From Cupriavidus consociatus (GTDB taxonomy: Bacteria; Pseudomonadota; Gammaproteobacteria; Burkholderiales; Burkholderiaceae), in the NCBI RefSeq assembly GCF_017814975.1, contig NZ_JAGIQA010000039.1, positions 1 to 47,255 of the forward strand: DNA of 47,255 nt. Direction: 5' to 3'. Positions 8,258 through 17,123 of the stretch are shown here, piece after piece. A program made the translations under genes and the position numbers. The notes below the pieces were generated by a model that saw only the letters and a program-made list of their open reading frames with translations, searched no databases and was not told the origin of the DNA. Numbering within the stretch: position 1 is the stretch's first letter; every line of letters starts with the position of its first letter.

Positions 8258-9841
8258 ATGCAAAAAAATCTAAATAGCGGCGCAGGCCTCGGCGCCGTAC
8301 CGAGCCTACTTAGTGCTCGCAATCTGACAAAACACTACGGCGGTGTCAAAGCGCTCACCGGTGTGAGCCTGGAGCTTGCGCCAGGTGAAATCCATGCGCT
8401 TTGCGGCGAGAATGGCGCAGGAAAGAGCACCTTCATCAAGATTCTGGGTGGCCTCGTCTCCCCCGACGACGGAAGCATTACCGTTGACGGACAGCAATTG
8501 CGGCTTGGTCATCGAACCGACCCCAAGCTGATTTCGATTGTTCACCAAGAATTGGCGATTGTTCCGACGCTTTCAGTTCTCGACAACATCATGCTTGGCG
8601 GCGCGGATCAGGGTGAGATTTATCGACGTAGCCAATACCGCGATTCTGTTCGCGCTCATCTGGACTCCGTTGGCCTATCGCACGTAAAGCTTGATTCGCC
8701 AGCGGGACGGCTTAGCCTCGCTGAATGCCAACTAGTAGAAATCGCCCGTGGCATGTCGCGACAGGCAAAGGTCCTGCTACTTGACGAGCCGACGGCTACA
8801 CTTTCGGACGCCGAAATCGTGCGAGTGTTCGATGTCGCTCGCAGACTTCGCGACCAGGGCACTTCGATGATCTTTGTCAGTCACCGCCTCGATGAAGTGT
8901 TCGCATTGACCGACCGAATCACTGTATTCAGAAATGGACAGCACGTTGTGACGGCCCATACTGCCGACATGACAACGGCAGAGGTTGTGAAGGCGATGAT
9001 TGGCCGGGAACTCGTTCATAGCAACGTTGCTCCGCCAGCGAACCGAGGCAAGGTGACGCCACGCGTTTCCATCAGCAACCTCAGCGTCGACGACAAGCTT
9101 CATAACCTTTCGGTCGACGTATCTCCTGGCGAGATTATCGCCGTGGTAGGTCAGCTCGGCTCCGGCGCAGAGGTGGTCGTAGAAGCCCTCGCCGGCCTGC
9201 GTGGAGACGTCTCCGAATCCGTACGGTTAGACGGCAAGCCGGCTTCGATAAGCAGCGTACGCACGGCTCTCCGTGAAGGCGTTGCCTATGTAGCTGAAGA
9301 CCGAGCAGACAAAGGGGTGTTTCTCGATGCCCCTATCGCGCTAAACATCACTTCGTCTGTGATGGCGAAATTTAGTCGCGCTGGCGTGATGCAAACGTCT
9401 GCCGAACACGTGGAAGCCGCGCGGTTGGCCGCCATGTTTGCGATTGACCCAAAACGTCTGCCACACGAAGTATCGACACTGAGCGGTGGCAATCAGCAGA
9501 AGGTCTCTCTGGCAAAGGCCGCCGCACTCGCTCCTCGCCTTCTTCTGCTGAACGAGCCAACGCGTGGCGTGGACATCGGTGCGCGTAGTGAAATCTACGC
9601 CACGCTACGCCGCATGGCGGACGACGGGCTTGCAATCATTTTTTACTCGACTGACCTTGAGGAAATCCTGGAGCTTGCAGATACGGTCTTGACAGTATTT
9701 CGAGGACGGGTTGTCAGGCACAAGGCACGATACGAGATGGACGGCGACACCATCCTGCATGACATCGTCGCGGGCGGCGGCGAGCCGGAACATGGTCACG
9801 TCTCCTTTCGGAACCAGAATTTGGAGGTAGGACATGCATAA
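8258..9841 (+). CDS. Sugar ABC transporter ATP-binding protein (RbsA/MglA type, two ABC domains)
   Basis: 527-residue cytoplasmic ATPase with two tandem ABC domains that powers import of the ligand delivered by the RbsB-like protein. Domain 1 shows Walker A GENGAGKST, a signature-region LSLAECQLVEIARG and Walker B LLLDEPTATLS, then the H-loop VSHRLDE. Domain 2 has the degenerate Walker A GQLGSGAEV usual for this family, the signature LSGGNQQKVSLAKA, and LLLNEPTRGVDIGA, in which Asn replaces the usual Asp before Glu. A strong AGGAGG precedes the start. Its last codons overlap the first permease gene by 8 bases, so translation is coupled. Confidence 0.95.
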   Translation: MQKNLNSGAGLGAVPSLLSARNLTKHYGGVKALTGVSLELAPGEIHALCGENGAGKSTFIKILGGLVSPDDGSITVDGQQLRLGHRTDPKLISIVHQELAIVPTLSVLDNIMLGGADQGEIYRRSQYRDSVRAHLDSVGLSHVKLDSPAGRLSLAECQLVEIARGMSRQAKVLLLDEPTATLSDAEIVRVFDVARRLRDQGTSMIFVSHRLDEVFALTDRITVFRNGQHVVTAHTADMTTAEVVKAMIGRELVHSNVAPPANRGKVTPRVSISNLSVDDKLHNLSVDVSPGEIIAVVGQLGSGAEVVVEALAGLRGDVSESVRLDGKPASISSVRTALREGVAYVAEDRADKGVFLDAPIALNITSSVMAKFSRAGVMQTSAEHVEAARLAAMFAIDPKRLPHEVSTLSGGNQQKVSLAKAAALAPRLLLLNEPTRGVDIGARSEIYATLRRMADDGLAIIFYSTDLEEILELADTVLTVFRGRVVRHKARYEMDGDTILHDIVAGGGEPEHGHVSFRNQNLEVGHA

Positions 9842-10844
9842 AGTTGCGTTTGAACCGGCGATTCACTCATCGCCGAGTTTCGTCCGGCGTTGTGGTAGCG
9901 CCCTTCTCGGCACAACGAGCATCCATGCCGCGTCGATTCGAATGGCGACTATCCTCTTGATTGCCATCGCTTGGGCCGCGGTTCCTCACTTCACCGACTT
10001 CGGGAACGTTCAATCCCTCATGTACTCGGTGGCGGCTGTAGGTGTCGGCGCAATCGGGATGGCATTCATCACGCTGAGCGGCAATCTGTTCATGTTGTCG
10101 ATGGGTGCCAGCGCCGCCGTGTCCACGGTCATGTTCGCGGCGCTGATTCATTTAGGGCTGGGACCGACCGTGTTCCTCGTCGTGCTAGCGGGCCTTCTGA
10201 TGGGCGTGATGCAAGGTTGGGTCATTGCCTGGGGCAAAGCAAATCCGATTATTACGACGATTGCGACGTCTTCCATCATTCTTGGCCTTGGAGTTGTTTA
10301 TACGGGTGGACTGACTGTAATCGGCAAAGGTGACGCCAGCTGGCTTGGCCAAGGTAAGCTGTTTGGCTGGCTGCCTACCCAGATTATTGTTCTCGTTGTC
10401 TTCGCCTGTATCGGAAGCTTCATTCTTCAGAAGATGCGACTTGGCCGGGAAATCCGGTTGATGGGGATGCGCCCTGAAGTCGCCCGCATCGCCGGTATCC
10501 GCTTAACCCTCGCAACACTCTTCTGCTATGGCTTCGCTGGTGCTGCGGCAGCGCTGGCCGGCTCGCTTATCGCTTCGGCCTCTGCGCAAGGCAATCTGAC
10601 TTACGGGATAGACCTCGACTTCAATGCCATCGCTGCGGTTCTTGTCGGCGGAGTATCCATCCGCGGGGGGCGTGGCCAGATATCGGATGCCGTCATCGGC
10701 GCAGTTTTCCTAGCTGTGATTAGCAACATTCTTCTTGTCAGCGGCGTCAGCTATGAGTACCAACTTGTAGTGAAGGGAATCGTTGTTCTGGGTGCGGTGG
10801 TCTTCGGCGCATTGCTCGCAAAGCTGCAGCCTCGCAAGAAATAA
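9834..10844 (+). CDS. Sugar ABC transporter permease (RbsC family), first subunit
   Basis: 336-residue polytopic inner-membrane protein of the BPD_transp_2 (ribose/xylose/inositol) permease family, with about eight to ten hydrophobic helices. The family pattern is visible in GNLFMLSMGASAAVS, the cytoplasmic loop GREIRLMGMRPEVARIAGI that contacts the ATPase, and the C-terminal FNAIAAVLVGGVSIRGGRG motif. It overlaps the ATPase gene and is followed after 12 bases by a second permease, so the channel is probably a heterodimer. Confidence 0.93.
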   Translation: MHKVAFEPAIHSSPSFVRRCGSALLGTTSIHAASIRMATILLIAIAWAAVPHFTDFGNVQSLMYSVAAVGVGAIGMAFITLSGNLFMLSMGASAAVSTVMFAALIHLGLGPTVFLVVLAGLLMGVMQGWVIAWGKANPIITTIATSSIILGLGVVYTGGLTVIGKGDASWLGQGKLFGWLPTQIIVLVVFACIGSFILQKMRLGREIRLMGMRPEVARIAGIRLTLATLFCYGFAGAAAALAGSLIASASAQGNLTYGIDLDFNAIAAVLVGGVSIRGGRGQISDAVIGAVFLAVISNILLVSGVSYEYQLVVKGIVVLGAVVFGALLAKLQPRKK

Positions 10845-10856
10845 GAGGAGATAGAA

Positions 10857-11843
10857 ATGAATAAGTCGCAACGCATTCTCAATCTCGTAATTCGTGTGGT
10901 ATTGCTTATTGGCATGCCTGTCGGGTTCGGCCTCTCCGTGAATCAGTTCTTTTCGGAGGCGAATCTGTACGCGATTCTTCAGGCCTTTGCTCTCCTCGGT
11001 ATCGTAGCGTTGGGCCTCTCGGTAACGATGATTGCCGGTGAATTCGATTTGAGTGTGGCCGCCATCGCCACAGTTGCTGGTCTGATTACGGTGAAGTTTG
11101 GCCAGGACTCTGTACTGCTTGGTATCTTCTTGGCAGTCGCTTTCGGCGTGGCTGTCGGTGTTGCAAATGCTGTACTGCTGCCGTGGCTTGGCGTGTCCTC
11201 GCTCGTCACTACCGTCGGTTCAATGATGTTCCTCACCGGTATCGGGTATTGGCTTGCGGGTGGTCGGGTTCTGAGCTACGAGAACTTAGACGTTTCCGAT
11301 TTTCTCGACCAAAACCTTCTGGGAATCTTCTCGCCGCGCAGCCTGATTACGATCGGATGCTACCTCGCAGTGGCGCTTTTTCTGCACTACACCACGCTCG
11401 GGCGGGACATCTATGCGTCGGGCGGACACCGTAAAGCAGCGGTTCAGAGTGGGGCCCGGGTCGGTGCCGCGCTTACCGTAGCTTTCGCTATCTCCGCTGG
11501 GCTCGCCTCACTGGGCGGAAGTCTGATCTCCCTTAGTCTGGCGACAGCTTCGGCGACTTTAGGCAGCAACGTCCTTTTGCAAGCCGCTTCCGCGGCGATT
11601 GTTGGTGGCGTAGCCTTGGGCGGGGGAATTGGTTCTCCGCTAGGCGTTGCATGTGGCGTGTTGATTTTGACCGTGCTCAATAACGGACTGGGCCTTCTGA
11701 ACGCGACTTCGACGCAGATTCTGCTGGTCAACGGCCTGCTGCTTCTGCTGGTCGTGCTACTCGAGGGACGGCTTGGCAGCATTCTGGCTGCACCACTGGA
11801 GCGCCTCGCACGGCGACGCGGAGGGGAACAACACGTTGTCTGA
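10857..11843 (+). CDS. Sugar ABC transporter permease (RbsC family), second subunit
   Basis: 328-residue inner-membrane permease of the same family as its upstream neighbour. It carries LSVTMIAGEFDLSVAAIATVAG, the loop GRDIYASGGHRKAAVQSGARV and AAIVGGVALGGGIGSPLGV at the places expected for this family. AAGAGGAGA at 10843-10851 is its ribosome binding site. It is the last gene of the transporter transcript and is followed by a strong terminator. Two different permease genes are common in the xylitol, erythritol and inositol-like branches of this family; the ligand itself cannot be read. Confidence 0.93.
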   Translation: MNKSQRILNLVIRVVLLIGMPVGFGLSVNQFFSEANLYAILQAFALLGIVALGLSVTMIAGEFDLSVAAIATVAGLITVKFGQDSVLLGIFLAVAFGVAVGVANAVLLPWLGVSSLVTTVGSMMFLTGIGYWLAGGRVLSYENLDVSDFLDQNLLGIFSPRSLITIGCYLAVALFLHYTTLGRDIYASGGHRKAAVQSGARVGAALTVAFAISAGLASLGGSLISLSLATASATLGSNVLLQAASAAIVGGVALGGGIGSPLGVACGVLILTVLNNGLGLLNATSTQILLVNGLLLLLVVLLEGRLGSILAAPLERLARRRGGEQHVV

Positions 11844-11919
11844 TTAAGCAATGAGCCGTCTACTATTGGACTATACATTTAGTACTGTCCGGATTTAGGG
11901 GGCCGACATAAACAACAGA

Positions 11920-11959
11920 GCCGTTTCGCTCATACGTTTGAGTGAAACGGCATTTTTTT
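11920..11959 (+). terminator. Rho-independent terminator of the ABC transporter operon
   Basis: GCCGTTTCGCTCA at 11920-11932 pairs with TGAGTGAAACGGC at 11939-11951 (13 bp, one G-U), followed by A and seven T. It is among the clearest terminators in the window. Confidence 0.9.
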
Positions 11960-12129
11960 GTCATTATTCCGAATCGCGTTGCGCTCTGCGCAAGGACGGA
12001 GCTTCTGGCACATCCCACGCGCTCCGGCGTAGTTTTGCCATAAGGAGAAGCTTAGGGTGCGTGGTCGCCTCAAACCGGCGACAGTGCATCCATGAGGTTA
12101 GTGACGTGCTTTCGTGGTCCGCACACCAG

Positions 12130-13053
12130 TTATGTCGCGAACGTCATCCACCGCTTCTCCAGGTCCAAGGCTCGGACCCTTTCAATCAGAAAATCCGTAA
12201 AAACACGAATCTTTGCCGGCTGATGTCGACGACTTTGATACGCAAGGTTGATTGTCAGGCGCGGGAGGTGCCAATCCTCCAGGACGGGTATGAGTCGGCC
12301 AGACACTATATCGTCGTAAATTATGTATAGAGGTTGAATAACTATACCCAACCCTGCACGACCGGCTGCAACAATAACCTGGCCTTCATTGGAGTCGAGC
12401 GCAGAAGAGATGGAGATACTACATTCTTCCTTTTCTCGACGGAAATGCAGCTCATTAGGACTCACTGCCAAATTGTAAACAAGCATCTTATGCTTCTTGA
12501 GGTCCTCCGGTGCCTCCGGTCGCCCGTGCGTCGCAAGATAGGCTGGTGAGGCAGCCAATACTCGTCGAGTTTCAGCCAAGCGCCGGACAGTAATACCGGA
12601 GTCGGCTTCTTGCTCCTTTGTCCGAATGGCCACATCAATCCCTGCTTCGATGAAGTCTCTGTATTGATTTGCAGCCACAATCTGCACAGACAGGTCCGGG
12701 TACCGCTTCAGAAACTCCGGTAGCGCAGGCGCAATATGCATTGTCGCGAAAGAGACTGAACTCGTTACGCGTAATACACCCCGAGGCCTCATGGCTTCTG
12801 CAGAAGCAATCGAATCAGCTTCCGCAAGTTCCGAAATCACCGCACTGCAGCGACGATGATATTCCCGCCCGGCGTCGGTCAGCCACATGCGGCGAGTTGT
12901 GCGCTCAATGAGACGGGTTCCGAGCTGAGCCTCCAGCGCTCCCAAGGTTCGACTTGCTTGCGCGTTGGATATCTCTAGCTGCTCAGCCGCCCTGGACAGG
13001 CTGCCCAGGTCTGCCGTCAAAACAAAAAGTTGAATTTGGGTCCAGCGATCCAC
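12130..13053 (-). CDS. LysR-family transcriptional regulator
   Basis: 307-residue LysR-type regulator. The N-terminal winged helix-turn-helix reads FVLTADLGSLSRAAEQLEISNAQASRTLGALEAQLGTRLIERTTR (split over residues 8-52 or so), followed by a linker helix and a LysR substrate-binding domain (VLRVTSSVSFATMHIAPALPEFL to the C-terminus). I chose GTG at 13053 because GGAGA lies at good spacing and LysR proteins of this subgroup usually begin D-R-W; a GTG at 13086 in frame would add 11 residues. It is divergent from the dioxygenase operon, the usual layout for a regulator of that operon. The effector is probably a pathway intermediate (inference). Confidence 0.9.
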   Translation of the reverse strand: MDRWTQIQLFVLTADLGSLSRAAEQLEISNAQASRTLGALEAQLGTRLIERTTRRMWLTDAGREYHRRCSAVISELAEADSIASAEAMRPRGVLRVTSSVSFATMHIAPALPEFLKRYPDLSVQIVAANQYRDFIEAGIDVAIRTKEQEADSGITVRRLAETRRVLAASPAYLATHGRPEAPEDLKKHKMLVYNLAVSPNELHFRREKEECSISISSALDSNEGQVIVAAGRAGLGIVIQPLYIIYDDIVSGRLIPVLEDWHLPRLTINLAYQSRRHQPAKIRVFTDFLIERVRALDLEKRWMTFAT

Positions 13054-13086
13054 AGTCTTCTCCGTCACACACCGCGGAACAATCAC

Positions 13087-13349
13087 TCACGATTATTCCA
13101 TCCGACTTGAACGCACTATGGTGTAGTCACGGGTGGAGATAAAGTGCGTTTTGTTCGTCACACAGTAGAGTTGAGCTCCACAATCGTGCGCGCCAAGGCG
13201 AACGTTGGAGCCTAGCGGAACGGACGCTGATCGTTTCTTTCGCGGACTGAAAATGTCATTTCACGACAGGGCATTTTCTTCGGGCGCGATAGGACTTACC
13301 TTTTCAACTGGAACGTTTGGCAAGGCGTACACGATACGGAGACGCAAAT
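13087..13349. promoter_or_regulatory. LysR-dioxygenase divergent control region
   Basis: About 260 bases between the divergent LysR and dioxygenase genes. LysR regulators bind such regions, and the plus-strand promoter for the ring-cleavage operon must lie here or just upstream. I see no perfect T-N11-A palindrome that stands out from background. TACGGAGACGC just before the dioxygenase ATG at 13350 is its ribosome binding site. Confidence 0.5.
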
Positions 13350-14231
13350 ATGCGTAATATCAATGAAGACACAATCACTCAGGCGGTGATTGCCTCGTTT
13401 GCGAAGTGCGAAAATTCGCGGCTAAGAACCATCATGACCAGTTTGGTTCAACATCTGCACGCATTTGCCCGCGATGTGCACCTCACGGAAGAAGAGTGGT
13501 TTAACGCAATCAATTTCCTTACCGAAGTCGGCCATATCACTGACGACAAACGTCAGGAGTTCATACTACTGTCGGACACGCTCGGCTTGTCGATGCTGGT
13601 CACGTCGCAGAATAATCGAAAGCCGTCGAATTGTACCGAAGCGACCGTGTTCGGACCCTTCTTCGTCGAGGGAGCCCCTATCTATAACAACGGCGATGAT
13701 ATCTCGAATGGTGCAACTGGAGCGCCCTGCTACGTAAGCGGACAAGTTCGTGGCGCCAATGGAGACGCAGTTCCAAACGCGTGGCTCGACGTGTGGCAGT
13801 CGGATGATGAGGGCTTCTATGATGTGCAGAAGCCCATCAATGCAAGCGACAATATTCTTCAAGCGCGGGGACGGCTCAAGACGGACGCGGAAGGATTTTT
13901 CAATTTCCGCTCCATTCTTGCGGAAGCTTACCCCATTCCGCACGACGGTCCAGTAGGACGTATGCTGGCGGCGACCGGCCGTCATCCGTGGCGCCCCGCC
14001 CATCTCCACTTCATGATTGCCGCTCCTGGGTACGAGACGCTCATCACGCACGTATTCCGTGACGGTGACCAGTACTTGGACTCCGATGTGGTCTTCGGTG
14101 TGCGCTCAACCTTGATTGCGGAGTGGGTGCGACATGAGCCTGGTGTGGCACCAGATGGCAAACTCCGGGAGACGCCCTGGTACAGCCTGAATTACGACTT
14201 CGTTCTGAACCCTGCGGTGGTGTCCGCATGA
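13350..14231 (+). CDS. Intradiol ring-cleavage dioxygenase, hydroxyquinol 1,2-dioxygenase type
   Basis: 293-residue non-haem Fe(III) dioxygenase that would open hydroxyquinol (1,2,4-trihydroxybenzene) or a catechol between the two hydroxyls to give maleylacetate or a muconate. The N-terminal helical dimerisation domain (about 1-95) is followed by the catalytic beta-sandwich. Iron ligands can be assigned as Tyr157 (GFYDVQ), Tyr194 (AYPIPHDGPVG), His218 and His220 (RPAHLHF). The full set is intact, and TEATVFGPFFVEGAP is typical of the hydroxyquinol subgroup. Hydroxyquinol is preferred over catechol because maleylacetate reductase follows in the same operon. The stop overlaps the next gene's start (ATGA). 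Confidence 0.9.
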   Translation: MRNINEDTITQAVIASFAKCENSRLRTIMTSLVQHLHAFARDVHLTEEEWFNAINFLTEVGHITDDKRQEFILLSDTLGLSMLVTSQNNRKPSNCTEATVFGPFFVEGAPIYNNGDDISNGATGAPCYVSGQVRGANGDAVPNAWLDVWQSDDEGFYDVQKPINASDNILQARGRLKTDAEGFFNFRSILAEAYPIPHDGPVGRMLAATGRHPWRPAHLHFMIAAPGYETLITHVFRDGDQYLDSDVVFGVRSTLIAEWVRHEPGVAPDGKLRETPWYSLNYDFVLNPAVVSA

Positions 14232-14578
14232 TTCGCCATATTGTGATGTGGCGGGTGCGTGGCGATTCGCAGGTCGAGCGAGAGATTGCTTCTCGAAAGG
14301 TGAAGGATAGCTTTGATGGCTTACGCGGACGTATCCCCGGCATGCGCCATCTCGAAGTGGGCATCGACACCAGCAGGGTCGATTACGCCTGCGACGTAGT
14401 TCTCGTGACAGAGTTCGAATCGCAAGAAGCACTGGACGCATATGCGGTTCATGCCGAGCACCTGCGCGTGCGCATGGAGTTGGGTGACCTGCGTATTGAG
14501 AGGTATCAAGTTGACTATCAATCCGAGCAGGTAGTCAGCACCAAAGAATGCGAGGAATCGCTGAATGAACAAGCTTGA
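14228..14578 (+). CDS. Dabb (stress-responsive alpha/beta barrel) domain protein
   Basis: 116-residue protein starting MIRHIVMWRVRGDSQ, the signature first strand of the Dabb dimeric ferredoxin-like barrel, with the central GMRHLEVGIDTSR, the conserved YACDVVLVTEFES strand and LDAYAVHAEHLRV helix. Related barrels act as cyclases, muconolactone-isomerase-like enzymes or ligand holders. It is embedded between the dioxygenase (ATGA overlap) and maleylacetate reductase (14-base overlap), so it is translationally coupled to both and very likely part of the ring-cleavage route. The C-terminal 20 residues are not part of the domain. Confidence 0.85.
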   Translation: MIRHIVMWRVRGDSQVEREIASRKVKDSFDGLRGRIPGMRHLEVGIDTSRVDYACDVVLVTEFESQEALDAYAVHAEHLRVRMELGDLRIERYQVDYQSEQVVSTKECEESLNEQA

Positions 14579-15635
14579 TTTCGTTTATCAGGGACGGCCG
14601 ACTCGCGTTGTCTTTGGCGCTGGCAGTCTGCAGCATTTGGAGCGCGAAGTGCTGCAGCTCAACGCCAACCGGGCGATCATTCTTTGCAGTCCCGAGCAGA
14701 GGCAACTTGGCGATGCCGTGGCAGCTCGTCTCGGTAACAGAGCAGTCGCCGTCTTTGACAAGGCGACAATGCATGTTCCGATGGAGTTGGCGCACACTGC
14801 GCGCGCCCTCGCGCGCGAGGTAGGTGCCGACTGTGCGGTTGCCGTAGGCGGCGGCTCGACTGTCGGCTTGGGTAAAGCCATCGCACTGGACTCTAGCCTT
14901 CCCATCCTGGCTATTCCGACCACGTACGCCGGGAGCGAGATGACACCGATTTACGGCATCACGGAGTCGGGTCTGAAGAAGACGGGAACGGACTTACGCG
15001 TTTTGCCGAGGACCGTCATCTATGACCCCGACCTCACCGTTTCGTTGCCCGTGGAATTGTCGGTAACGAGCGGGATTAACGCGATAGCCCACGCTGCCGA
15101 AGGTCTCTATTCACGAGATGCTAATCCGGTCGTGAGCTTGATGGCCGAAGAGGGTATCGCGGCACTGGCTCGTTCCCTGCCTGGTATTGTCGCGGCCCCG
15201 AACGACATCACGGCGCGGTCGGACGCACTGTATGGTGCCTGGCTCTGCGGTTCCGTACTCGGCAGCGTGGGAATGGCGCTGCATCACAAGCTTTGCCACA
15301 CGCTTGGCGGCAGCTTCAACTTGCCGCATGCACAGAGCCATACCATTGTATTGCCGCACGCTCTTGCATATAACCGCCGCGCTGCACCCGATGCGATGGA
15401 GCGTATCGCGCGTGCCCTGCGCACCGACGATGCAGCAATCGGCATCTATGAACTCGCGAAGGCCAATGGGGCGTCAATTGCACTAAAGGATATCGGGTTG
15501 CGCGCAGAGGACGTTGAACGCGCAGCGGAGATTGCCTCTGGGAACCCTTATTGGAACCCGCGACCTATCGAACGTGCAGCAATCCAGGCGCTGATACAAG
15601 ACGCGTTCGATGGCGTGCCCCCAAGGGACCATTGA
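14565..15635 (+). CDS. Maleylacetate reductase
   Basis: 356-residue NAD(P)H-dependent member of the iron-containing-alcohol-dehydrogenase fold that reduces maleylacetate to 3-oxoadipate. Visible marks: an N-terminal FVYQGRPTRVVFGAGSL, the nucleotide-binding AVGGGSTVGLGKAIAL, the AIPTTYAGSEMTPIYGIT loop, and the helical domain with HHKLCHTLGGSFNLPHAQSH. This pattern and length match maleylacetate reductases of chloroaromatic, resorcinol and hydroxyquinol pathways. It overlaps the Dabb gene by 14 bases and follows the dioxygenase, so both act in sequence. The product, 3-oxoadipate, is a beta-keto acid and so a possible BKACE substrate (inference). Confidence 0.92.
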   Translation: MNKLDFVYQGRPTRVVFGAGSLQHLEREVLQLNANRAIILCSPEQRQLGDAVAARLGNRAVAVFDKATMHVPMELAHTARALAREVGADCAVAVGGGSTVGLGKAIALDSSLPILAIPTTYAGSEMTPIYGITESGLKKTGTDLRVLPRTVIYDPDLTVSLPVELSVTSGINAIAHAAEGLYSRDANPVVSLMAEEGIAALARSLPGIVAAPNDITARSDALYGAWLCGSVLGSVGMALHHKLCHTLGGSFNLPHAQSHTIVLPHALAYNRRAAPDAMERIARALRTDDAAIGIYELAKANGASIALKDIGLRAEDVERAAEIASGNPYWNPRPIERAAIQALIQDAFDGVPPRDH

Positions 15636-15683
15636 ACCATCGAATTGAACGGTCCGAGAATCTGTCACGTTGGAAGGTGAGAT

Positions 15684-15968
15684 ATGCATTTCATTGTCTA
15701 TTGCCTTGACCATGCCGGCATGGTCGAGCGGCGGCTTGAACACTACGACGCGCACAAAGCGTACCTTGAAACCGCCCCTGTCAAGACTCTCGTCTCCGGC
15801 CCTCTGACTCTCCCGGACGGAGAGACGATGATTGGCAGCTTCTTTCTCTACGAGGCGGATGGTGCCGAGGAAATCCAACGGTTCGTTGACGGAGACCCCT
15901 TTAACAAGGCGGGCATCTGGAAGTCTATCGAGATTCGTCCGTTCATCAAACGAGTAGACAATCGCTAG
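15684..15968 (+). CDS. YciI-like protein (ferredoxin-like barrel)
   Basis: 94-residue protein beginning MHFIVYCLDHAGMVERRLEHYDAHKAYLE, the YciI/YCII domain with its conserved His, followed by VSGPLTLPDGETMIGSFFLYEA and the FVDGDPFNKAGIWKSIEIRPF signature. YciI-like proteins share the muconolactone-isomerase-type dimeric barrel, and some act as dehydrochlorinases or isomerases in aromatic breakdown. It follows maleylacetate reductase by 48 bases, with GGAAGGTGAG as ribosome binding site, and belongs to the same likely transcript. Confidence 0.88.
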   Translation: MHFIVYCLDHAGMVERRLEHYDAHKAYLETAPVKTLVSGPLTLPDGETMIGSFFLYEADGAEEIQRFVDGDPFNKAGIWKSIEIRPFIKRVDNR

Positions 15969-16102
15969 GATGAGCATCGTATTTCTGCTTGTCAAATTTC
16001 CCCACGCCACCGATTTAGCGAGGACCACGGGTCGTCGAACCGCAGCGCGGAGATCGCATCGGGGCTGTCGAAGCAGAAGGAAAGAATAATTGGAGACACA
16101 AA

Positions 16103-16906
16103 ATGGATACCGGACTCAAAGACAAGATTGTTCTCATCACCGGAGCTGCACAAGGCATTGGACGGTCCACTGCCCTCGCCTTCGCACGGGAAGGCGCTCG
16201 CGTATGCCTTGTCGATATCAACTCCGACGCACTGCAAGAAGTCAAAGCGGAAATCTCGGCAATTGGAACCGACGTCACGGTGGCCCGCGCTGACCTATCC
16301 AGCGCCGATGGCGTCATCACCGGGATTGATGCAGCGCTGCAACGTCACAATGGTCAAGTGGACATCCTTGTGAACAACGTGGGTGCTGGAAAAGTTCGCA
16401 CGTTCGATGAACTGTCTGATGAAGAGTGGGACTTCACGATGAATCTCAACTTCATGAGCTATGTGCGCACCTGCCGGTACTTGCTGCCCGTCCTGAGAAA
16501 CCGGGACAAGGCGGTAATCATCAATAACGCATCCGACCTCGCACGTCAGCCGGAACCTGTTCCCATCGACTATTCGGCATCCAAAGCCGCCGTGCTCGCG
16601 CTTACCAAAGGCCTGGCACGTGCGGAGGCTCCCAAGATTCGTGTGAATGCCGTCGCCCCTGGTCCTGTCTGGACTCCTTTCTGGACTAAAGACGGTGGCT
16701 TCGCGGACACGATGGGCAAGTTCCACGGAATGTCGCCGCGCGACGCGGTCGAGCACGAGCTCTCCCTGCGCCAGTTGCCGCTAAAGCGCCTCGGCACGCC
16801 CGAGGAGGTCGCCAACGTCATTGTGTTCTTGGCGTCCGACCTCGCGTCCTTTGTGACATCAGCGGTATGGGGCGTCGATGGAGGCAGCATTCGCAGCTTG
16901 GCTTAA
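16103..16906 (+). CDS. Short-chain dehydrogenase/reductase (SDR)
   Basis: 267-residue classical SDR with a Rossmann fold. It has the cofactor loop TGAAQGIG (13-20), Asp at the end of strand 2 (VDIN, 37-40) suggesting NAD(H) preference, NNVGAG at 91-96, and catalytic Ser144, Tyr157 and Lys161 (YSASK). The conserved PGPVWTPF segment and VWGVDGGS end are present. Such enzymes oxidise or reduce secondary alcohols of sugars, polyols and cyclitols. A ribosome binding site GGAGACAC lies before the ATG. It is located between the ring-cleavage genes and an inositol-dehydrogenase-like gene, so it may process the alicyclic substrate before aromatisation. Confidence 0.92.
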   Translation: MDTGLKDKIVLITGAAQGIGRSTALAFAREGARVCLVDINSDALQEVKAEISAIGTDVTVARADLSSADGVITGIDAALQRHNGQVDILVNNVGAGKVRTFDELSDEEWDFTMNLNFMSYVRTCRYLLPVLRNRDKAVIINNASDLARQPEPVPIDYSASKAAVLALTKGLARAEAPKIRVNAVAPGPVWTPFWTKDGGFADTMGKFHGMSPRDAVEHELSLRQLPLKRLGTPEEVANVIVFLASDLASFVTSAVWGVDGGSIRSLA

Positions 16907-17123
16907 CCAGTTGTCATCGCGATAGACATAGCGTGCGTGCCGCAGTAGATCATGCAAGTCAGCGCGGTCCACTCGCATCTCGCGGGTTTTCCACAGGGTG
17001 GCAAGCGAATGACGTCGCAAGCATGTTATGGCTGACAGGAAGTGACCATCGAGCTCCTAGTTCCTGCGATGTTGACGGCCAAATAGCTTACACAAAACGT
17101 ACTAATCAAAGTAGGAGACAGAT

